Notes: generated by a model from the letters alone, not told the origin. Positions 34,413 through 47,144 are shown, counted from the first letter of the stretch. The stretch is DNA of 64,000 nucleotides from Micractinium sp. NFX-FRZ (GCA_029339195.1 JAPTJF010000125.1:1-64000); one strand, 5' to 3'. Numbers and translations: made by a program.

Positions 34413-35101
34413 TATCAGTTGGAGCGCAACGTTGAGACGGGACAGGGTTGCAAGACGCAAGCGGGACAGTGCGCTTGCCTGCGGGTGCGCCGCAGTGCCG
34501 GTGACCCAGCTAATGGGTAATCGGGGAGTCCATGAAGGCATCGCGCACCGCCACGATGCCGCCCGACAAGCGACCGCGCGGGTTTGCTGGGGGCGGCACG
34601 GCGGCGCCAGGGTGGCATCGGCGGCAGGAGACGAAGTGTGCAGTTGCCATGATGTTGAAACAGATGCGCATATGCGTACCTCGGTATCATTGCTTCCTTG
34701 TTAAAAGAAACAACAAGATGCACATCAAACCGCTCCGTCTGGTGCTGCTTTCGGCATACGGACGTGGTGAGGCTGAGCAGGGCCAGCTGTTGACCAAAAA
34801 CTATGAATCGAACACTGGGGGCGTGTCTCAGCGGTGCCGACTTGAAGATTCCATTGAGGAGAGACGGAGGGCACGACTGCCAGGAATGATTGGACAAGGC
34901 AGATTTGCTGCAGGCACTGGTAATACTGTAAAGGGTATGGGAGGAACTCCGAGTGGTGGTAGGGAGGATGCAACATGCATCGAGGGGCGGAGGCGGTCAA
35001 AGCCTACATGAACACTGCAGGCCCAGCTGTCCAGCCAGGAGGGTGACAGAGAAAGCCTGACTCTAGCACTCAGCGCAGGCGTTTACTGCTCCTCTGCCAG
35101 C
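34413..35101. other. intergenic region between two minus-strand genes
   Basis: About 690 bases hold the promoter of the NSF-N/cytochrome b5 gene and the 3' UTR of the acidic-protein gene. It is the most AT-rich intergenic stretch in the window (about 34640-35000). A short minus-strand frame opens at 34651 (MATAHFVSCRRCHPG) and closes at a TAG after 46 codons; it could be an upstream ORF or nothing. A plus-strand TGTAA lies near 34928. Confidence 0.4.
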
Positions 35102-36448
35102 TCAGCGGCGCTGCCTCTTGGCGGCGGGCGGCGGAGGCGGGGGCAGCCCCAGCTCTGCTGCCACCTGCAGGGAAGAAGAGGGAGGAAGGGGGGTGGTTAT
35201 GTATGCATTCCTTGCAGGTGGACCGGCGGTGTCCAGGAGAGGCAGAAGCTCTCCTGCAGCTGTGCGGGCCTTCCCTCAAAACCAGCGCAATCATCCTGCG
35301 GTACCGCGCCCGGCAAACCCCAGCACTAGCAAAGGAGGCGTGCAAAGAAGCATCCCCTAATGCTGACACTGGAGAGGCAGCCCATGCCAACATCGGCAGG
35401 GAGAGAGCACGGTGGCGGGAGTCGATGCCTGAACTGATGACCCCACCACCACTTGTGTGCTGTTTAGTGGAGGGCCTCCTGTGTGGGCGTCGCCTGCCAC
35501 GCCACTGCAGGCATCATCTCACCTCTCCCAGAACAGTGTGCACCAAATCGGCGTTGATCTCCTCAGTGCCCGCTGCCTCCGTGCGCTGGATGGTGCGGCG
35601 CAGGAACTTCTCCAGGCCGGCGGCAGCAGCGGCAGCCATGTTGTCCAGTGGCATGTCGGCCTCGATGCTAGCCGGGATGGCTGCCACCTCAGCCATCTTT
35701 TCAAAGCTGCGCTTGAACACGTCTTGCAGATTGGCAGCAGCAGGCCGCCACTCATGTGTGGTCTTGCCGCTGCTTGTCCAATGACAGACCAGGGCCGACT
35801 CGCTGACAACGCGCACACGCACGCGCTGCAGCCGCGCTGTGGGCGCCTCTTCCGCCGCAGCCGCGGCGGCCGTGCCACCTGCTGGGCTAGCGCCACCTGC
35901 TGCGCTGCCTGCTGCTGCCGCTGCTGCTGCGCCGTGCTGCTCCTCCGCCGCTCCCTCCGCTGCCGCCTCTTCTTCCTCCCCTCCCTCCTCCTCGCTGTCC
36001 TCCCCTTCAGACTCCTCCTCCTCCTCCTCTTCCTCCCCTCCCTCCTCCTCCTCCTCCTCCTCGCTGTCCTCCCATTCAGACTCCTCCCCCTCCATCGCCA
36101 CCAGGTCTGCCAGCAGAGTGTACAAATGGTCCCCATGTGCCTCTGCCACTTCCAGCTCTGCCCAGCACGGCTGCCCTTGCTCCATTCTGACTTCGATGAG
36201 GCTGCCCACCTCCAGAGTTGGGCGCGACGGCAGCTGCGCAGTGGCGGCGGCGGCGGCGGCCTGCGGCGGCGGAAGTGGCGGGAGAATGAAGTTTAAAGGG
36301 GCGCGGCAAGGGCGGGATGGGGCCGCGCGGCGGAGGGGTTGCACAGGGCATTTTACGCTAGTAAATCGAGTTTGCTTGCTGCAGCAGGCGCGGCAAGCCA
36401 CCGCCGCAAGCTCACCGACTCTTCGCCTTGCGAGCTTCGTGGCGCCAT
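35102..36448 (-). CDS. acidic protein with basic C-terminal tail, likely nuclear
   Basis: Three exons in phase: 36448-36416 (MAPRSSQGEES; donor GTGAGC), 36262-35523, and 35164-35102 (VAAELGLPPPPPPAAK then RQRR and TGA). The product is about 278 residues. The N-terminal 50 residues (TLEVGSLIEVRMEQGQ, CWAELEVAEAHGDHLYTLLA) have the feel of a Tudor/Agenet-type small beta barrel, but I cannot confirm this. A long Glu/Asp/Ser tract follows (EESEWEDSEEEEEEEGGE and similar), then an Ala-rich stretch. A second folded part has RLQRVRVRVVSESALVCHW and LQDVFKRSFEKMAEVAAIP. The C-terminus AAKRQRR resembles a nuclear localisation signal. Long acidic tracts are common in histone-binding proteins; that role is inference. 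The antisense frame over the same stretch is a Ser-rich shadow. Confidence 0.65.
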
Positions 36449-36732
36449 GCTTGCAGGCCTTTTTGAAACCCCAGACAGAGAGACGAAAACCTGCCGACCG
36501 TGCACACAGCTCCGCGATACACAGGGTGCTGCCTTCTATCCCACGCCGGGCCAGGGCAGGCCAGGCGCCTGCACCAAGTCGGCCTTAGGGTTTTCTCAGG
36601 GTTGTCTGCTGAGCTTTCTCAATGTAGATTACACTAGAATGCTGACACAATCCAGCAGAGCATAGGCAAAGCAGGTGTGAGGCCCGCCTCCCTGCCGTAA
36701 CGCGCTGGTGAGCAGGCAACGGCGAGTCGTCG
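36449..36732. promoter_or_regulatory. promoter of the acidic-protein gene and 3' UTR of the MYND gene
   Basis: 284 bases between two minus-strand genes. It contains the MYND gene's TGTAA at 36629-36633 (minus). The remaining 180 bases should hold the promoter of the acidic-protein gene; I see no TATA box. Confidence 0.4.
36629..36633 (-). terminator. candidate poly(A) signal TGTAA of the MYND gene
   Basis: TGTAA on the minus strand, about 100 bases past the MYND stop at 36733. It lies inside GATTACACTAGA (plus), the same 12-mer as at 743-754. Confidence 0.5.
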
Positions 36733-39700
36733 TCACGACCCGCCCTGCCGTGCCTCCTGTGCTGCTGCCGCCAAGGCCTTGCACACCCTGCGGTGCCCCG
36801 CCCGCCAGTCGGCGTGCGAGCAGGCGGTGCTGCAGTAGCGCGCCGTGCGGCAGGCGCTGCACCGCTTGCTGGCGCTGCCGGCCTCCAAGTTGGCGCACCG
36901 CAGGTAGGCGCAGCTGCGCGTGGCGGCAACCCGCGCCAGCTCCAGCTGCGCCGCCGCTGCCTGCTCCGGCTCGCGCCACAGCTGCATGAGCAGGCCGGCA
37001 GCCGCCTCCGCGGCAGGCAGGCCGCGCTGCTTAAACTCTGCGCAGGTCCGGAGCAGGCCCATTGGGTCACGACCCATCCTGACGAGCATCACCTCAAACT
37101 CCGCTGCACACTGTGCCAGCTGCTCTCCAGCCCGCCGCAGCTGCTGCCGAATGCCGCTGCTGGCGGCGCCAGTGCCGCTGCTCCCGCTGCTGCCGCCGCT
37201 GCTGCCGCCGCTGCCGGTGGCGCTGTCAGCTGCTGCCAGCTTGCCAATCTGCTCTGCTGCCTCTGTGAACGTTCTCAGAACCACGGCGATGAAGCGTGTC
37301 AGCTGCGGTGGGCACAGCAAGGCCAGGCGCGGTTGTGAGGAAGCGCATAAGCAGCATGCAGATAGTGGGCTGCTGCTGCTGCTGCTGGTATTGCCGCCAG
37401 ACTGCTGTACGGCCGTGGCGTGAAACTGCCAGGGCAAGCCACCCAAGCCAGGACATGCCCACGCCTGCTCGCTCCCACCCTCTAAGCCTCCTCGCACCTT
37501 CTCCTCGCCGCCTGATCCCCTCACAAAGTCCTGGCTGGCCAGGCGCAAGTCTGGCAGCTCGAGTGCAGCAGCCAGCACGCCGGCGTCCACCAGCGCTGCC
37601 CAGCAGGGCAGGGCGTTGTGGGTCACTAGGAAGAACCCATTGGCAAGGATCAGCGCACCCAAACTGTCATCCCCACGCAGCTGCAGAGGTGAAGGGGGTG
37701 GGGGACGAGCGGCACGGTGACTGAGCAGAGGATCCCAAGCTGCCCAAAGAGCAAGTGGCTGTGAGCGTGTCGCCAGGAATCTTGCGACGTGTTACGCAGG
37801 GGGTCAGAGTGGGCGTGTGCGCGGCCCTTGCCAAAGCAGCCTGCCCAGCTGGCGGAGCAGCGTGTCTGGCTGGCTAGTCAAGCAGCCGCGCTTGCCGTGA
37901 GGCAGCCACTGACCTCCCATTCCTGACCGCTCCACACAGCAATTGGTCCACGCATCGCCGTAAAGGTGAAGCCAAAGAAAGCAAGGCAGCTGTCTTCCCC
38001 CACAATGCCACATTTCCACATACAACTTTCCCGCCTTCCTGCCTGCATGCGAGGCAGGCAGCACGCTCACCGCAAGTGCCGCCACACGCAGCGCCGGCTG
38101 CGGGCGCGGCTCCGCCAGCAGCGCCTGGGGTGCGTGGGATGCGGAGATGACCAGCTGAGATGCCCAGCGCCGTAGCGTTTGCGGGGCGGCAGCACCCAAG
38201 GTGGGCCCCAGGCGGGATAGAGCCATCTGCTGTGTCTCCCAGCGAGCCGCGCAGTATGCTGCCTCCTGCCTCCTGCAGCGGTGTGGTGGTGGAAGACGTG
38301 GAGGGTTTCGAGCGCGCACGCAGGGCATGCAGAGTGGGAGAGATCATGATGTTGGTTGCGGGCAGGCAGGGCTGCATGCAAGTGCACAGTGCCTGGAACC
38401 TGGCAACAAAGGAGGAAATGCTCGTGCAGCAGAAACTCCAGTGCCACCACGTGCACAACTGCAGCACGCACACTTGGCCACCCCATGCCAGCTCACTTGA
38501 ACGCCGCCGCCTGCAGCGCGTCGCCAGCAATGCGCGGCCCCTCTGCGTCCGTCACCAGCCCAGCCGCCTGCATCGCCACGATAGCCGCGTCATACAGCAG
38601 CGGCACCGTGCCCCACTTTGGCTGCAGCGCCGAAAGGAAGTCGGGGTCTGCGGTGGCCGCCGCCCAGTGCACCACACGGCACGACGTCAGCTGGTACCTG
38701 CGCGCCGCCCAGTAGGCGGCCTCCCGCTCCTGTGGGCTGCCCGGCAGCGGCGCTGCATCCTCCCCTGGAAGGAAAGAGTAAGTCCAGGTCCACAGCCTGA
38801 GGCTGAGCTCGGCCAACAAAATGTCGTAGGCAGTCAGACGCTCTGAGCCTGCGGTGCTGCGCCGCTGCTGCCACACCTGCAGGCAGGAAGGCACGGGTGG
38901 GGATGCAGGCAAAGCGGTGCGGTGGGGATGCAGGCAAGCACGCAAGCAGCAATGCATGAGGTGAGGTGATGCCAGTGCAGGCGGAGTTTGTGACTAACTG
39001 TTGCACAAAGGCACCACACCAAGCATAGCCTATAAGAAGCTGGCAAAGAAGCTGAGACACCAGGCCAGCAACAGCACAACAGCACGGCGGCACAACAGCA
39101 CAACAGCACAGCAGCACAACCCTGGCTAGCAGGGCCCCACCTCATGTGCCATTGGCAGCAGGCCCAGCGCGGCGTCGGCGGCGCTCAGCAGCTGCGCCGC
39201 TTCCTGCGCGCTCTGCGCGTGCGCGCTCTGCGCGCTGCCCACGCCATGCACCACGCCTTCTATGACCGCCCCAATGGCCTGGCAACTGCCCAATTTTCGT
39301 TGAGCCGTGTCCATGCCTGCTTGGGAGGCCCGCACAGCCGCTGCAAGCCGCGGCAGCAGGGCGACCAGCTGCCAGCTGGCCGTCCGCAGCTCGGCTGCTG
39401 CCTCAGTCGGCTGCCGCTGCCACCGCTCCACTAGCGCCCAGAAAGCGCACTGCAGCAGCTGCGTGAGGCAGCGCCAGCCGTTTGAAAAGGTTATGCCTGG
39501 CACATCCGGGGGAGGCTCTAAAGGCAGCTCCCGTGCCAGCGTGACCAAAGCGTGCTGGAGCGCCGCCTGCGCCGCCGCCTGCTCCAGCCGCGCTGTGACC
39601 GCTGCGCGCAGGCTGCCAGACAGGACGGCCATGCTGGCGTGGCTGATGTGGCGCCAGCGGTTGCTCAGTGGCTCCTCCTCATCTTCATAGCCGCTGTCAC

Positions 39701-41485
39701 CTCCCTCGCTTCCTGCACCCTCCTCTTCTGTGCTGCCTTCTTCTGCTTTGGAAGCTTCTGAAGGAAGCAACGCCGACACCGCCTCCGGCAGGTTGGTGTC
39801 CAGGATCTGGGAGAGCAGCATGCGCTGTAGGCGGGCGTCACGCGCCACCGCTGCACGCAGCAGCTGGTAGGCGGCAGGGTCCTGGGGCATGAGCAGGCGG
39901 TTGCAGACTGCCGAGTGGGCCTGCAGAAACTTGAGGTCAAGCTCTGCAAGAGCATGGAGGGAGAAGGGAAGCAGGAGAGGGGGAGGAGCAGGAGGCAGGC
40001 AGGAAGGGGAGGGCCAAGAGATGATTTGGACAGGGCTTGGAGATTTTGGATACAGAGGGCTGGCATTGGGGCTGTCGGCGCCAGTCAAGGGGCAGGGTGC
40101 AGCTGCACAGGAGGGGCATGCATGCGCCAGGTAAGCATGTGCCATGTTGGCATACCACACATAGCGCCCATGTGTGCATGGCATAACATCCCTGGCTGCG
40201 CAGCTGGGCACTCAGCGCAAACCCACGCTGGTTGGTGCACCCGCTTCCCTTCAGTGCTGTTGTTACTCCACCGCCCACCTTCGCCGCCCGGCTGCCCTGC
40301 CCACTGCAGGGCCTGCGTGGTTGCATCCAGCCAGGGCATTGTGGCAGCAGGGCTGAACAGGGCGGCGGCATGGGCCCTTACGGCAGCGCCGTTGTCCTCT
40401 GCTGCGTCCAGCAGCATGTACGCAGCCAGCAGCTGCGGGCGGGCAGGCGGGCAGGCAGGGGCGGTGGGGCGGGGCTGGGTTGGGAGAGGCGTGGCACGGT
40501 GCGATGCGACGGCAGGATGGGCAGAGGGTGGCAGGATAAGGGTCAAGGGTTGTTCCCCTCGTAAGTGCCCAACTAACTGGCAAGGCTGGGGAGGTGGATG
40601 GGTGGCGTGTATGTTAACGTCCCACGCGCCGCGGCAGCCTGCTGGCATGCGCAGCCCAGCCGGCATGCTCCCTCCCTGTGAAGCACGCTGCCAGGCATTG
40701 CCCAGGGAAATCGCACGCATGGACGGCTAGGCCTTTGCGGTGCCGCTGGCTCTTGATAAGGCACACACAGCGCACACACACACACACACCTGCAGGCCCG
40801 CCAGCCTGTACGCGGATTGGCAGTCGGCCTGCCTCCTCCGGCGTAGCAGCACCTCGAGCTCTCGCGTGCCGCTGCCCAGCAGCAGGCTTGCAGCCGACAC
40901 GAGCTGCTCCGCTTGCCGGCCGCCCACGTGTGCCGCGGTGGCCATGCGGCCGCAGCAATAGAGCACCCCGCAAGCGGCGCACAGCAGGGCGCCCGCGTCG
41001 CTGCCGCCGGCAGGTGGGCCCCGCAGGCGGCGGTCCAAAGCGGCCATCTGCTTGCCCAGCTCGCCCAGCTTCCTGCAGGGAAGCACGGGCCAGCACCAAA
41101 CTCCAGGCCTAGAGGGCGCTGAAACAGTGATGCCGCCACTGCCGGCCCTGCCACCCCCTCTCTCTCGGCGACGTGAGCACCGGCACGTGCCCTCCACAAA
41201 CAGGGAGGCCACAAGCAGCGGCTGGAGGTGGACGGGGCGACACGCACAGGGAGTGGACAATGCAAAAGCCGGTACAGCCGCAATGCCTGATATGCATGGC
41301 ACGCACCTGCCCAGCCGCGCCTGCTGCTGTGCACCCAGCGAGTCGGCTGCTGGGACGGCACGGCCGATGGCTCCCTCCAGCACCACCGAAGCGGCTGTGA
41401 AGTTCACCAGATCAGGGAGCCCGCCGCCAGAGGGAGCCTGGAGACTTGCCATCAAGGCGTCCAGCTCTGACGTGACGTCCACCAT
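36733..41485 (-). CDS. MYND-type zinc-finger protein
   Basis: Exon landmarks from the start: 41485-41308 (MVDVTSELDALMASLQAPSG), 41074-40792, 40434-40278, 39947-39140, 38877-38497, 38290-38062, 37682-37497, 37302-36733. The protein is about 830 residues and almost wholly helical, Ala/Leu-rich, probably armadillo/HEAT-like. An acidic insert (SEASKAEEGSTEEEGAGSEG) interrupts exon 4. The C-terminus is a MYND finger: CAYLRCANLEAG, CSACRTARYCSTACSHADW and HRRVC supply the C-C-C-C-C-C-H-C ligands. MYND fingers bind proline-rich partners; green algae carry many such proteins of unknown job. I recognise no SET domain, so it is not an SMYD methyltransferase. The ORF start is the first in-frame ATG before a clear coding exon; exons 2 and 3 have less certain edges. 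Confidence 0.75.
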
Positions 41486-42599
41486 GGGGGCTGGCTGGCA
41501 GTTTGATAGGGTGGGCGGCGTCAGCCACGGCGGCAGGGACGATGGGCGGCGGCGGCACCTGGCCGTGGCGATGCAGGCGCGCGGCGGGTGGTTCCGAGGC
41601 TGCCCCGCGCGTCCAAGAAAGTCTCCCCGTAATCTAGGCAGCGCGGCAGCAGCACCGGTGCACCTGCTCTCAGCGTGAACCTGCGAGCCACTGTCTTGTT
41701 AGCCCCGGACTTCCCCCGGGCTCAAACAGTCCAATTTCAAGACGTTAGGCAGGGAAGGGCTCCACGCATCGCCGGTGCTGTGCACAGCTGCTCGGCTCCG
41801 CCTCCCGCTGTGGCGCTGCTGGCACCGCCGACGCGTGACGTCATGCTCGCCCTGCAGGGGCCTGTGCAGAAGACTCCATTTTCGGCCCTCTCTGCATCAT
41901 GCCTTCCAACACCTCAAAATTTACAGGGATCTTTCTCTCGGCCGCTGCCCGCATTTTGGTTACACCAAGCGGCAAGCGTCACGGCACCAGTATGCGCACC
42001 TGTGCGCTGGGCATGCCAGGTTTCACGCTTGCCTCGCAGCACAGCCCAGTGCGCTTTGATCAATGCAGAGTACTGCTCTCCCACAGACTAGACCCCTCTG
42101 TTGACAAAAATGCAAGCTGCCAGGCATGCATTTGCCAGCCAGCTGTACATGTCTGTGATGGTGGCATGGGCGCAGGTGCCCGTCGGCTGCAGCCCGCCAC
42201 CATGCACACCCGGCATGACTCCCAGCCAAATGAGGCTTTCGGAAGCATAGAGACCCCGACCTGGTGCAGCGCCTCGAAAACGAGCTGCCTGGAGGATGCA
42301 CCTGCTTGCTGCGTCCCCACTGGCCCACGTGCCTCATCGCCCTGTGCTCTTGTGCGGCGCTGGCGCCCACCGCTCCACTGGCTCGATGCATCTCCCCTAC
42401 CAATGCCCTCACCCTTGCCCTGCTGAGGGATGCGCAACCAGCGCTGTCACTTCGGCCACTATAAAGACTTGGGTTCATTGGGGAAGCGTGAAGAAGCACT
42501 CACCCGCGGGCCGTCGACAAGGGCTGCCCTGCCAGGCTGGTTCGCCTTTGAACAGCCCCAGGAAGCAAACGGGCCTCCTCAGAGAGTTCAGAGCTCGCC
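41486..42599. promoter_or_regulatory. divergent intergenic region, MYND / SMP-C2 genes
   Basis: About 1.1 kb separates the minus-strand MYND ATG (41485) and the plus-strand ATG at 42600. It must contain both promoters. I see no supported exon; frames on both strands are short and not protein-like. A near-palindromic GC-rich motif CCCCGGACTTCCCCCGGG lies at about 41703-41720. No tRNA-like cloverleaf was apparent by eye. Confidence 0.45.
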
Positions 42600-45500
42600 A
42601 TGGAACACACGGCAACGGTGCATGGCTGGCGCGGAAGACCGGCAGTCACGGCCAGCAAGCTGCCAGCAGAGGTGGCATCGCCTGCTGGGCCACCAGGCCG
42701 AGTGCAGGTGCAGCGGCTGAGCGCTGCCGAGGCTGCAGCCGAGGCCGCGGCGATCCGCTCGACTCCGCCGTCTGCTGACCGCAGCGGCCTGCCGGCCGCC
42801 CGCCGCGACCCGGCCACAGGAGTGGATCCCACTGGCAGCGCTGACTGGCTGGGACAGCTGCTGGGGGAGCTGTGGCCCTATGCACGAGACGCTGCCCAAA
42901 AGTACTGCTGGGAGACCATCCCGCAGCAGCTGGACGCCAGCAGGCCAGAGTGGGTGAGTGCTTGGCAGCCGCTGCATGCTCCCGACCACATTGCCCGCAA
43001 GTGTACAGGACTCAAGGAAGTGAAATCATGTCACCTCCTCTCCTCCGGTTGTTGCCTGCAGCTGTACGACCTGCGCATGGAGCGGTTTGAGCTGGGAGCG
43101 GCTCAGCCGGTGGTGAGGGGCATCAGCGTGCACAGGTGAGGTGGCCTGCCAGCGGCAGCGCTGGCGGCAGCTCATGGCATTGGGGAGGCGGGCGGGCACC
43201 CCCGCAGGCGGCAGTGAGGGGCCCCGTGCATGCACAGTTGAGATGCACTGCAGGCAGCAGGTCAGGGGGCTGTGGCAGGCGCCGTTGCTGGTCACAGCAG
43301 TGGGGAGGCGGGCGGGCACAGCGCCTCTCAGCAGGGCGGCTCTCGCAAGGCTGTCAGGCACTCCAGCCCTGTGCCCTGCCGCTGACTGCACACCTTCATC
43401 TCAGGCTGTCCCTGTGAATGTCACTGACCAGCGCATGCCAAGATGGCAATTGCTTGCCTCCTACTGCTTTGATACACACAGGGGTGACGGAGGCGGGGTG
43501 GAGGAGCTCTTTGTTGAGTTTGAGGCTGAGTGGCGCTCAGAGCAGGCGCGTACTGGTGGCGAGGCTGTCTCTCTTGGAGAGCAGCCACCCCGCCCAGAAG
43601 CGAACAGCATAATTAGCGCAGTAGCATGATTACATGCACGGGCGACAGAGGCACGGCAGGACTACAGCGGGGTTCAGAAGCAGCTGCTGCCCATGGCCCC
43701 CATATCGGGCTACGGCTGCATCGCCCCACCACCAGCCTGCCTCTCACTCGAGCTCCTGCCCGCCCTGCTGTGCGTGCTGTGCGTGCACGGCTCTTTTTGT
43801 TGCTCCTGCCCCGTAGGCCGTCAGCCTGCTGATACAGGTGCCCCGCCTGCCGGTGTGGCTGGCTGAGGTGACGCCCGATAAAGTGGAGGATGCGCTGCGC
43901 CTGGCCATGGAGGTGAGGCAGGTGGTACTAAGGGCAGCTGCTCTGGTTGACGATGCAGGTGAGGGCAGGCAGCCAAGGGCAGCTGCCGCGTCTGGGAGGG
44001 CGGAGCACCACAGATTTGTGCGGCTGAGGGGGGCAAAGAGTGCGGCTGCCCCTGCCCCTTTCTGGCAGCCAGTTGCGTTTGTAACCTTCTGTGCCCCCCA
44101 TGCTCTGTGTGCAGCTGCGTGTGAGCCTGAAAGATGCTTGGGTGCGGGCAGGGGTGCGCGTCACGCTGCGCCCGCTCCTGCACCGCCTGCCTGTGGTGGG
44201 CGCGGTGCAGGTCAGTAGTGAGTGCGCATGGGCCGGGGCAGGCAGGCAGGCCGTCATGGGTCGCAGGCAGCTGCTGCTTGCTGTCAGGCAGGCACTGGCA
44301 GACAGTGAAGGCAGGCGGCGGGCGGCAGCAGGTTTGGGGATCATTGCGCTGCCAGGAGGAGGCCAGCTGGGCCCGCCGGCTGAGCCTGGCTCACTGGATG
44401 CACACGCCTGCCGTAGACCTGCCTACTCGTTGGTCCCCATCTGAAGCTGCACATTTCACGGCCCGGGCATCACCTCTACCCTCTGCAGGTCGGCCTCACA
44501 CGGGTGCCAGAATTTGGGTATGAGCTGGATCTGTCCATTGCCTCGGCCGCCCTGGTGCCGCTCGTCAAGGAGTGGCTGGACGGCGCCGTGAGAGACCTGG
44601 TGCTGCAGGTCGGTGACGTGGCATTGTGGGGACAGGGTGCCTTGTGAGGCCAGAAGGCGGCAGGTTGGAAGCGGGACAGAGGTGGGCTGTGTGCCCGCTC
44701 ATCTCCCTGCCTTGGATGCCCGCACGTCTGCACTCCCACCTCCCCTGCACCCCTGCCCGTTGCCCCCCGCCTCCTTGCCTGCAGCCCTGGGTGCTTCCCG
44801 AGCACGCCTTCTTCTCGTTGGAGCCAGGGGCGCCCGATGTGGAGCGCCCCACGGGCGTGCTGGCAGTGCGGGTTGTGGGAGCAGACGACGTGAGTGAAGC
44901 TGTCACTGCTGCTGCTGTGGCGGTCTGCCCGCTGCCTGCTGCTCCTGCCCCCGGCCGTGGTATCTGTGCATCTGCAACCTGGCGATCCAGCGGCAATCCA
45001 GCGGCCAGCAGGGCCCACCCCTCCCACCTGAGCCGCCTCCCTAGCTCGGCCAGCTCCCCAGCTAGCTCCCCCCACCAAAAACCATACTGCTACACTGCCT
45101 GGCAGGTGCCCAGCCCCGGGCTGTTTGGCAGCCCCCACCCCATGCTGGAGCTCTTCCTGCGCGACAGCCAGCGGCGGCAGACCACGGTGGCGCCAGCTGG
45201 CAGCCGCGCCACCTGGGACGAACGCTTCGAGTTCCCCGTCTCCTTGCCGGGTGAGCAGCGTGATGCGGCTGGGGCTCGTTGGCAGGCGGGGGGGAGGGGC
45301 GCACTGTTCTGGACAGTTCATTGATAGCTGACTGTTGCGTTGGCTAGGCTCCCTGCTGGGCAGCCCCACAAGGCATGCTCATCTGCCACACATGCTGTCT
45401 CCACCCGTGCTGCACCCTGCGCGTCCCTGCTGAGCACTAGGAACTGTCTGCTCTGCTCTGCACCCAGGTTGCGTCTGCAGTCTGCCCCTCCTGCGCCCGC

Positions 45501-47129
45501 CTCTCAGACCATCACTGTGCACGCTGATGTGGCATCTGCTCTCCTAATCTTGAGTATTCGCAGAGCACCAGGAGCTGTCGGTCATCCTCTACAGCTACTC
45601 ATCCTTCACACCCAATGAAGAGCTGGGGCGGGCGCAGCTGGCGGTGCGAGACCTGCCTCCCGGCCAGGAGCGGGAGGTGGTGCTGACTGCCAGGCCGCGC
45701 GGTGGGTGGGTGGGCGGGCCTGCGGTGTGCCGGGGGTGCATTGCTTGATGTCGTGGCACTGCCACTGTACTGGCAGTACTGGTGTTTGATGTACTGGTGT
45801 TTGATGTCGCGGCAGTACAGCAAACTCTAGGGCATGCCCTGCAGTCAAACAGTTTGAGCATGGAGCCGGCCTTGCCGCACCTTTCCTCTTTGTGAGCTGC
45901 CCCCTGCCTGCCGCTGCCCTGCCCCTGTGCCAACGTGGCTCAAAGCGCAGCATGAGGAAGCAAAGCGCTGCGCTCTCGTGGCTGTACCCCGACGCCCACA
46001 ATGCAACACGCCCCCCATGCAAATGCAACATGCAGCAGAGGAGCACCACGAGGAGGAGAAGGGGAGGCTGGGCGTGGGGGGCCGCATCGCCATGACCCTG
46101 GCCCGCCCCTTTACAAAGAAGGGCTCCGAGCTGTGCAAGCTGCGCCTGCAGGTGGGGGGGACTTGGCCTGCAGGCAGAGCGGGTTGTGAGGCTAGCTGGG
46201 CAGAGGCTGAGACTTCACGGCTGACTGCAACTTGGCTGCTGCGCAAGGTACACCTGCAAACGTGGGGCTCTTCAGGTTGTAGCACCAGTGGGCGCCATGT
46301 GCCATGCTGCATACCACCCAGTGGGCACTGGGTGGTAAGGCCCACGCTGGGCAGAGCAGGGCAGGCACACCGCCCGGACCCTCACTGCCCTGCCGGTGTC
46401 CACAGGTGACCTACATCGCGCTGAGCAAGGCCGAGGCAGCGGCAGTGATGGCTCAGCAGCGAGTGCCTGCCCTGCAGCGCGGCGACAGCGCCAGCGGCAC
46501 CGCGGGGGCGGCCACCGCTGCGCGCCTGCACCCGCTTGCGCTGCGCCTGCTGCGCAGCGGGCTGCTCGTGGTGCGCGTGACACGCGCAGAGGGGGTGCTG
46601 TCTGGCGGCGCATCCGGCTCGCTGTTCAAACCGTACCTAAAGGTGGTACTGCGGCTGGGCGGGCGGCAGTCTGAGAGCGACGCGTCGCAGGCCAGCCGGC
46701 AGGGGGTGGTGGAGTTCAGTCGCCCTGTGATGATGCACATGGATGCGGAGGCAGTGCAGGGAGCCGAGGGGACACAAGGTGGGGGGAGGGAGGGGGCAGG
46801 GAGGCTGCTGGGCGGCCATTCTGATCTTTCGATGTGCCAGTGCGCTGCCTGCAGATTAAGCACACTGCTCTGCCTCCGCTCCTGCCTCGCTACTCACCCC
46901 GGATGCTTACACATGCCAGCGGCTGCCCCGCTGCCCTGCAGTTGAGCTGGAGCTTCTTGAGCATGCATGGACTGGCAGCGACCACAGCTGCGGTCGGCTG
47001 TCACTGCCCCTGGGGGAGCTGGTGCGGGGCGGCAGGGTGGAGGGGGAGCGGCGGCTGGAGGGCAGCCGCGCTGGCGGCAGAAGCAGTGGGCGGGTCCAGC
47101 TGTCGGCGCACTTCAGGCCCTACTTCTGA
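42600..47129 (+). CDS. SMP and C2 domain lipid-transfer protein, extended-synaptotagmin-like
   Basis: Exons: 42600-42953, 43062-43135, 43482 to about 43572, 43817-43912, 44115-44210, 44489-44608, 44785-44889, 45106-45250, 45564-45701, about 46037-46150, 46406-46782 and 46942-47129. After a disordered N-terminus comes an SMP (TULIP-type) lipid-binding domain: WLGQLLGELWPYARDAAQKY, YDLRMERFELGAAQPVVRGI, VEELFVEFEAEWRS, VSLLIQVPRLPVWLAEVTPD and LVPLVKEWLDGAVRDLVLQP. The first C2 follows (GVLAVRVVGADDVPSP, MLELFLRDSQRRQTTVA, WDERFEFPVSLPE, ELSVILYSYSSF). A second C2-like module is in the last exons (GLLVVRVTRAEGVLSGG, FKPYLKVVLRLGGRQSES). Plant SYT and animal E-Syt proteins with this order tether ER to plasma membrane and move lipids. 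I see no clear N-terminal membrane hairpin, so membrane attachment differs or an upstream exon is missing. The exon 3 donor is unclear. Confidence 0.8.
43140..43345 (+). repeat. intronic repeated block GGGGAGGCGGGCGGGCAC
   Basis: Two near-identical stretches, about 43175-43205 and 43296-43325, share GTGGGGAGGCGGGCGGGCAC-like sequence, each preceded by a GCAGCTCATGGC or GCTGGTCACAGC block. They lie in the second intron of the SMP-C2 gene. Confidence 0.6.
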
Positions 47130-47144
47130 GGCACCGTTGGGAAC

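Noticed and set aside
34413..34651. Upstream minus-strand exon starting MATAHFVSCRRCHPG
   Set aside because: The frame hits TAG before any donor that joins the 34412 exon in phase; the ATG at 34412 already gives a good start.
35839..36588. A plus-strand Ser-rich frame of 249 codons
   Set aside because: It is antisense to the Glu/Asp tract of the minus-strand acidic protein (GAG/GAA read as CTC/TTC or TCC).
36733..41485. SMYD-type SET/MYND histone methyltransferase
   Set aside because: A MYND finger is present at the C-terminus, but I see no SET motifs in any exon.
41486..42599. tRNA or small gene in the large divergent region
   Set aside because: No cloverleaf with A and B boxes and no protein-like frame could be found by eye.
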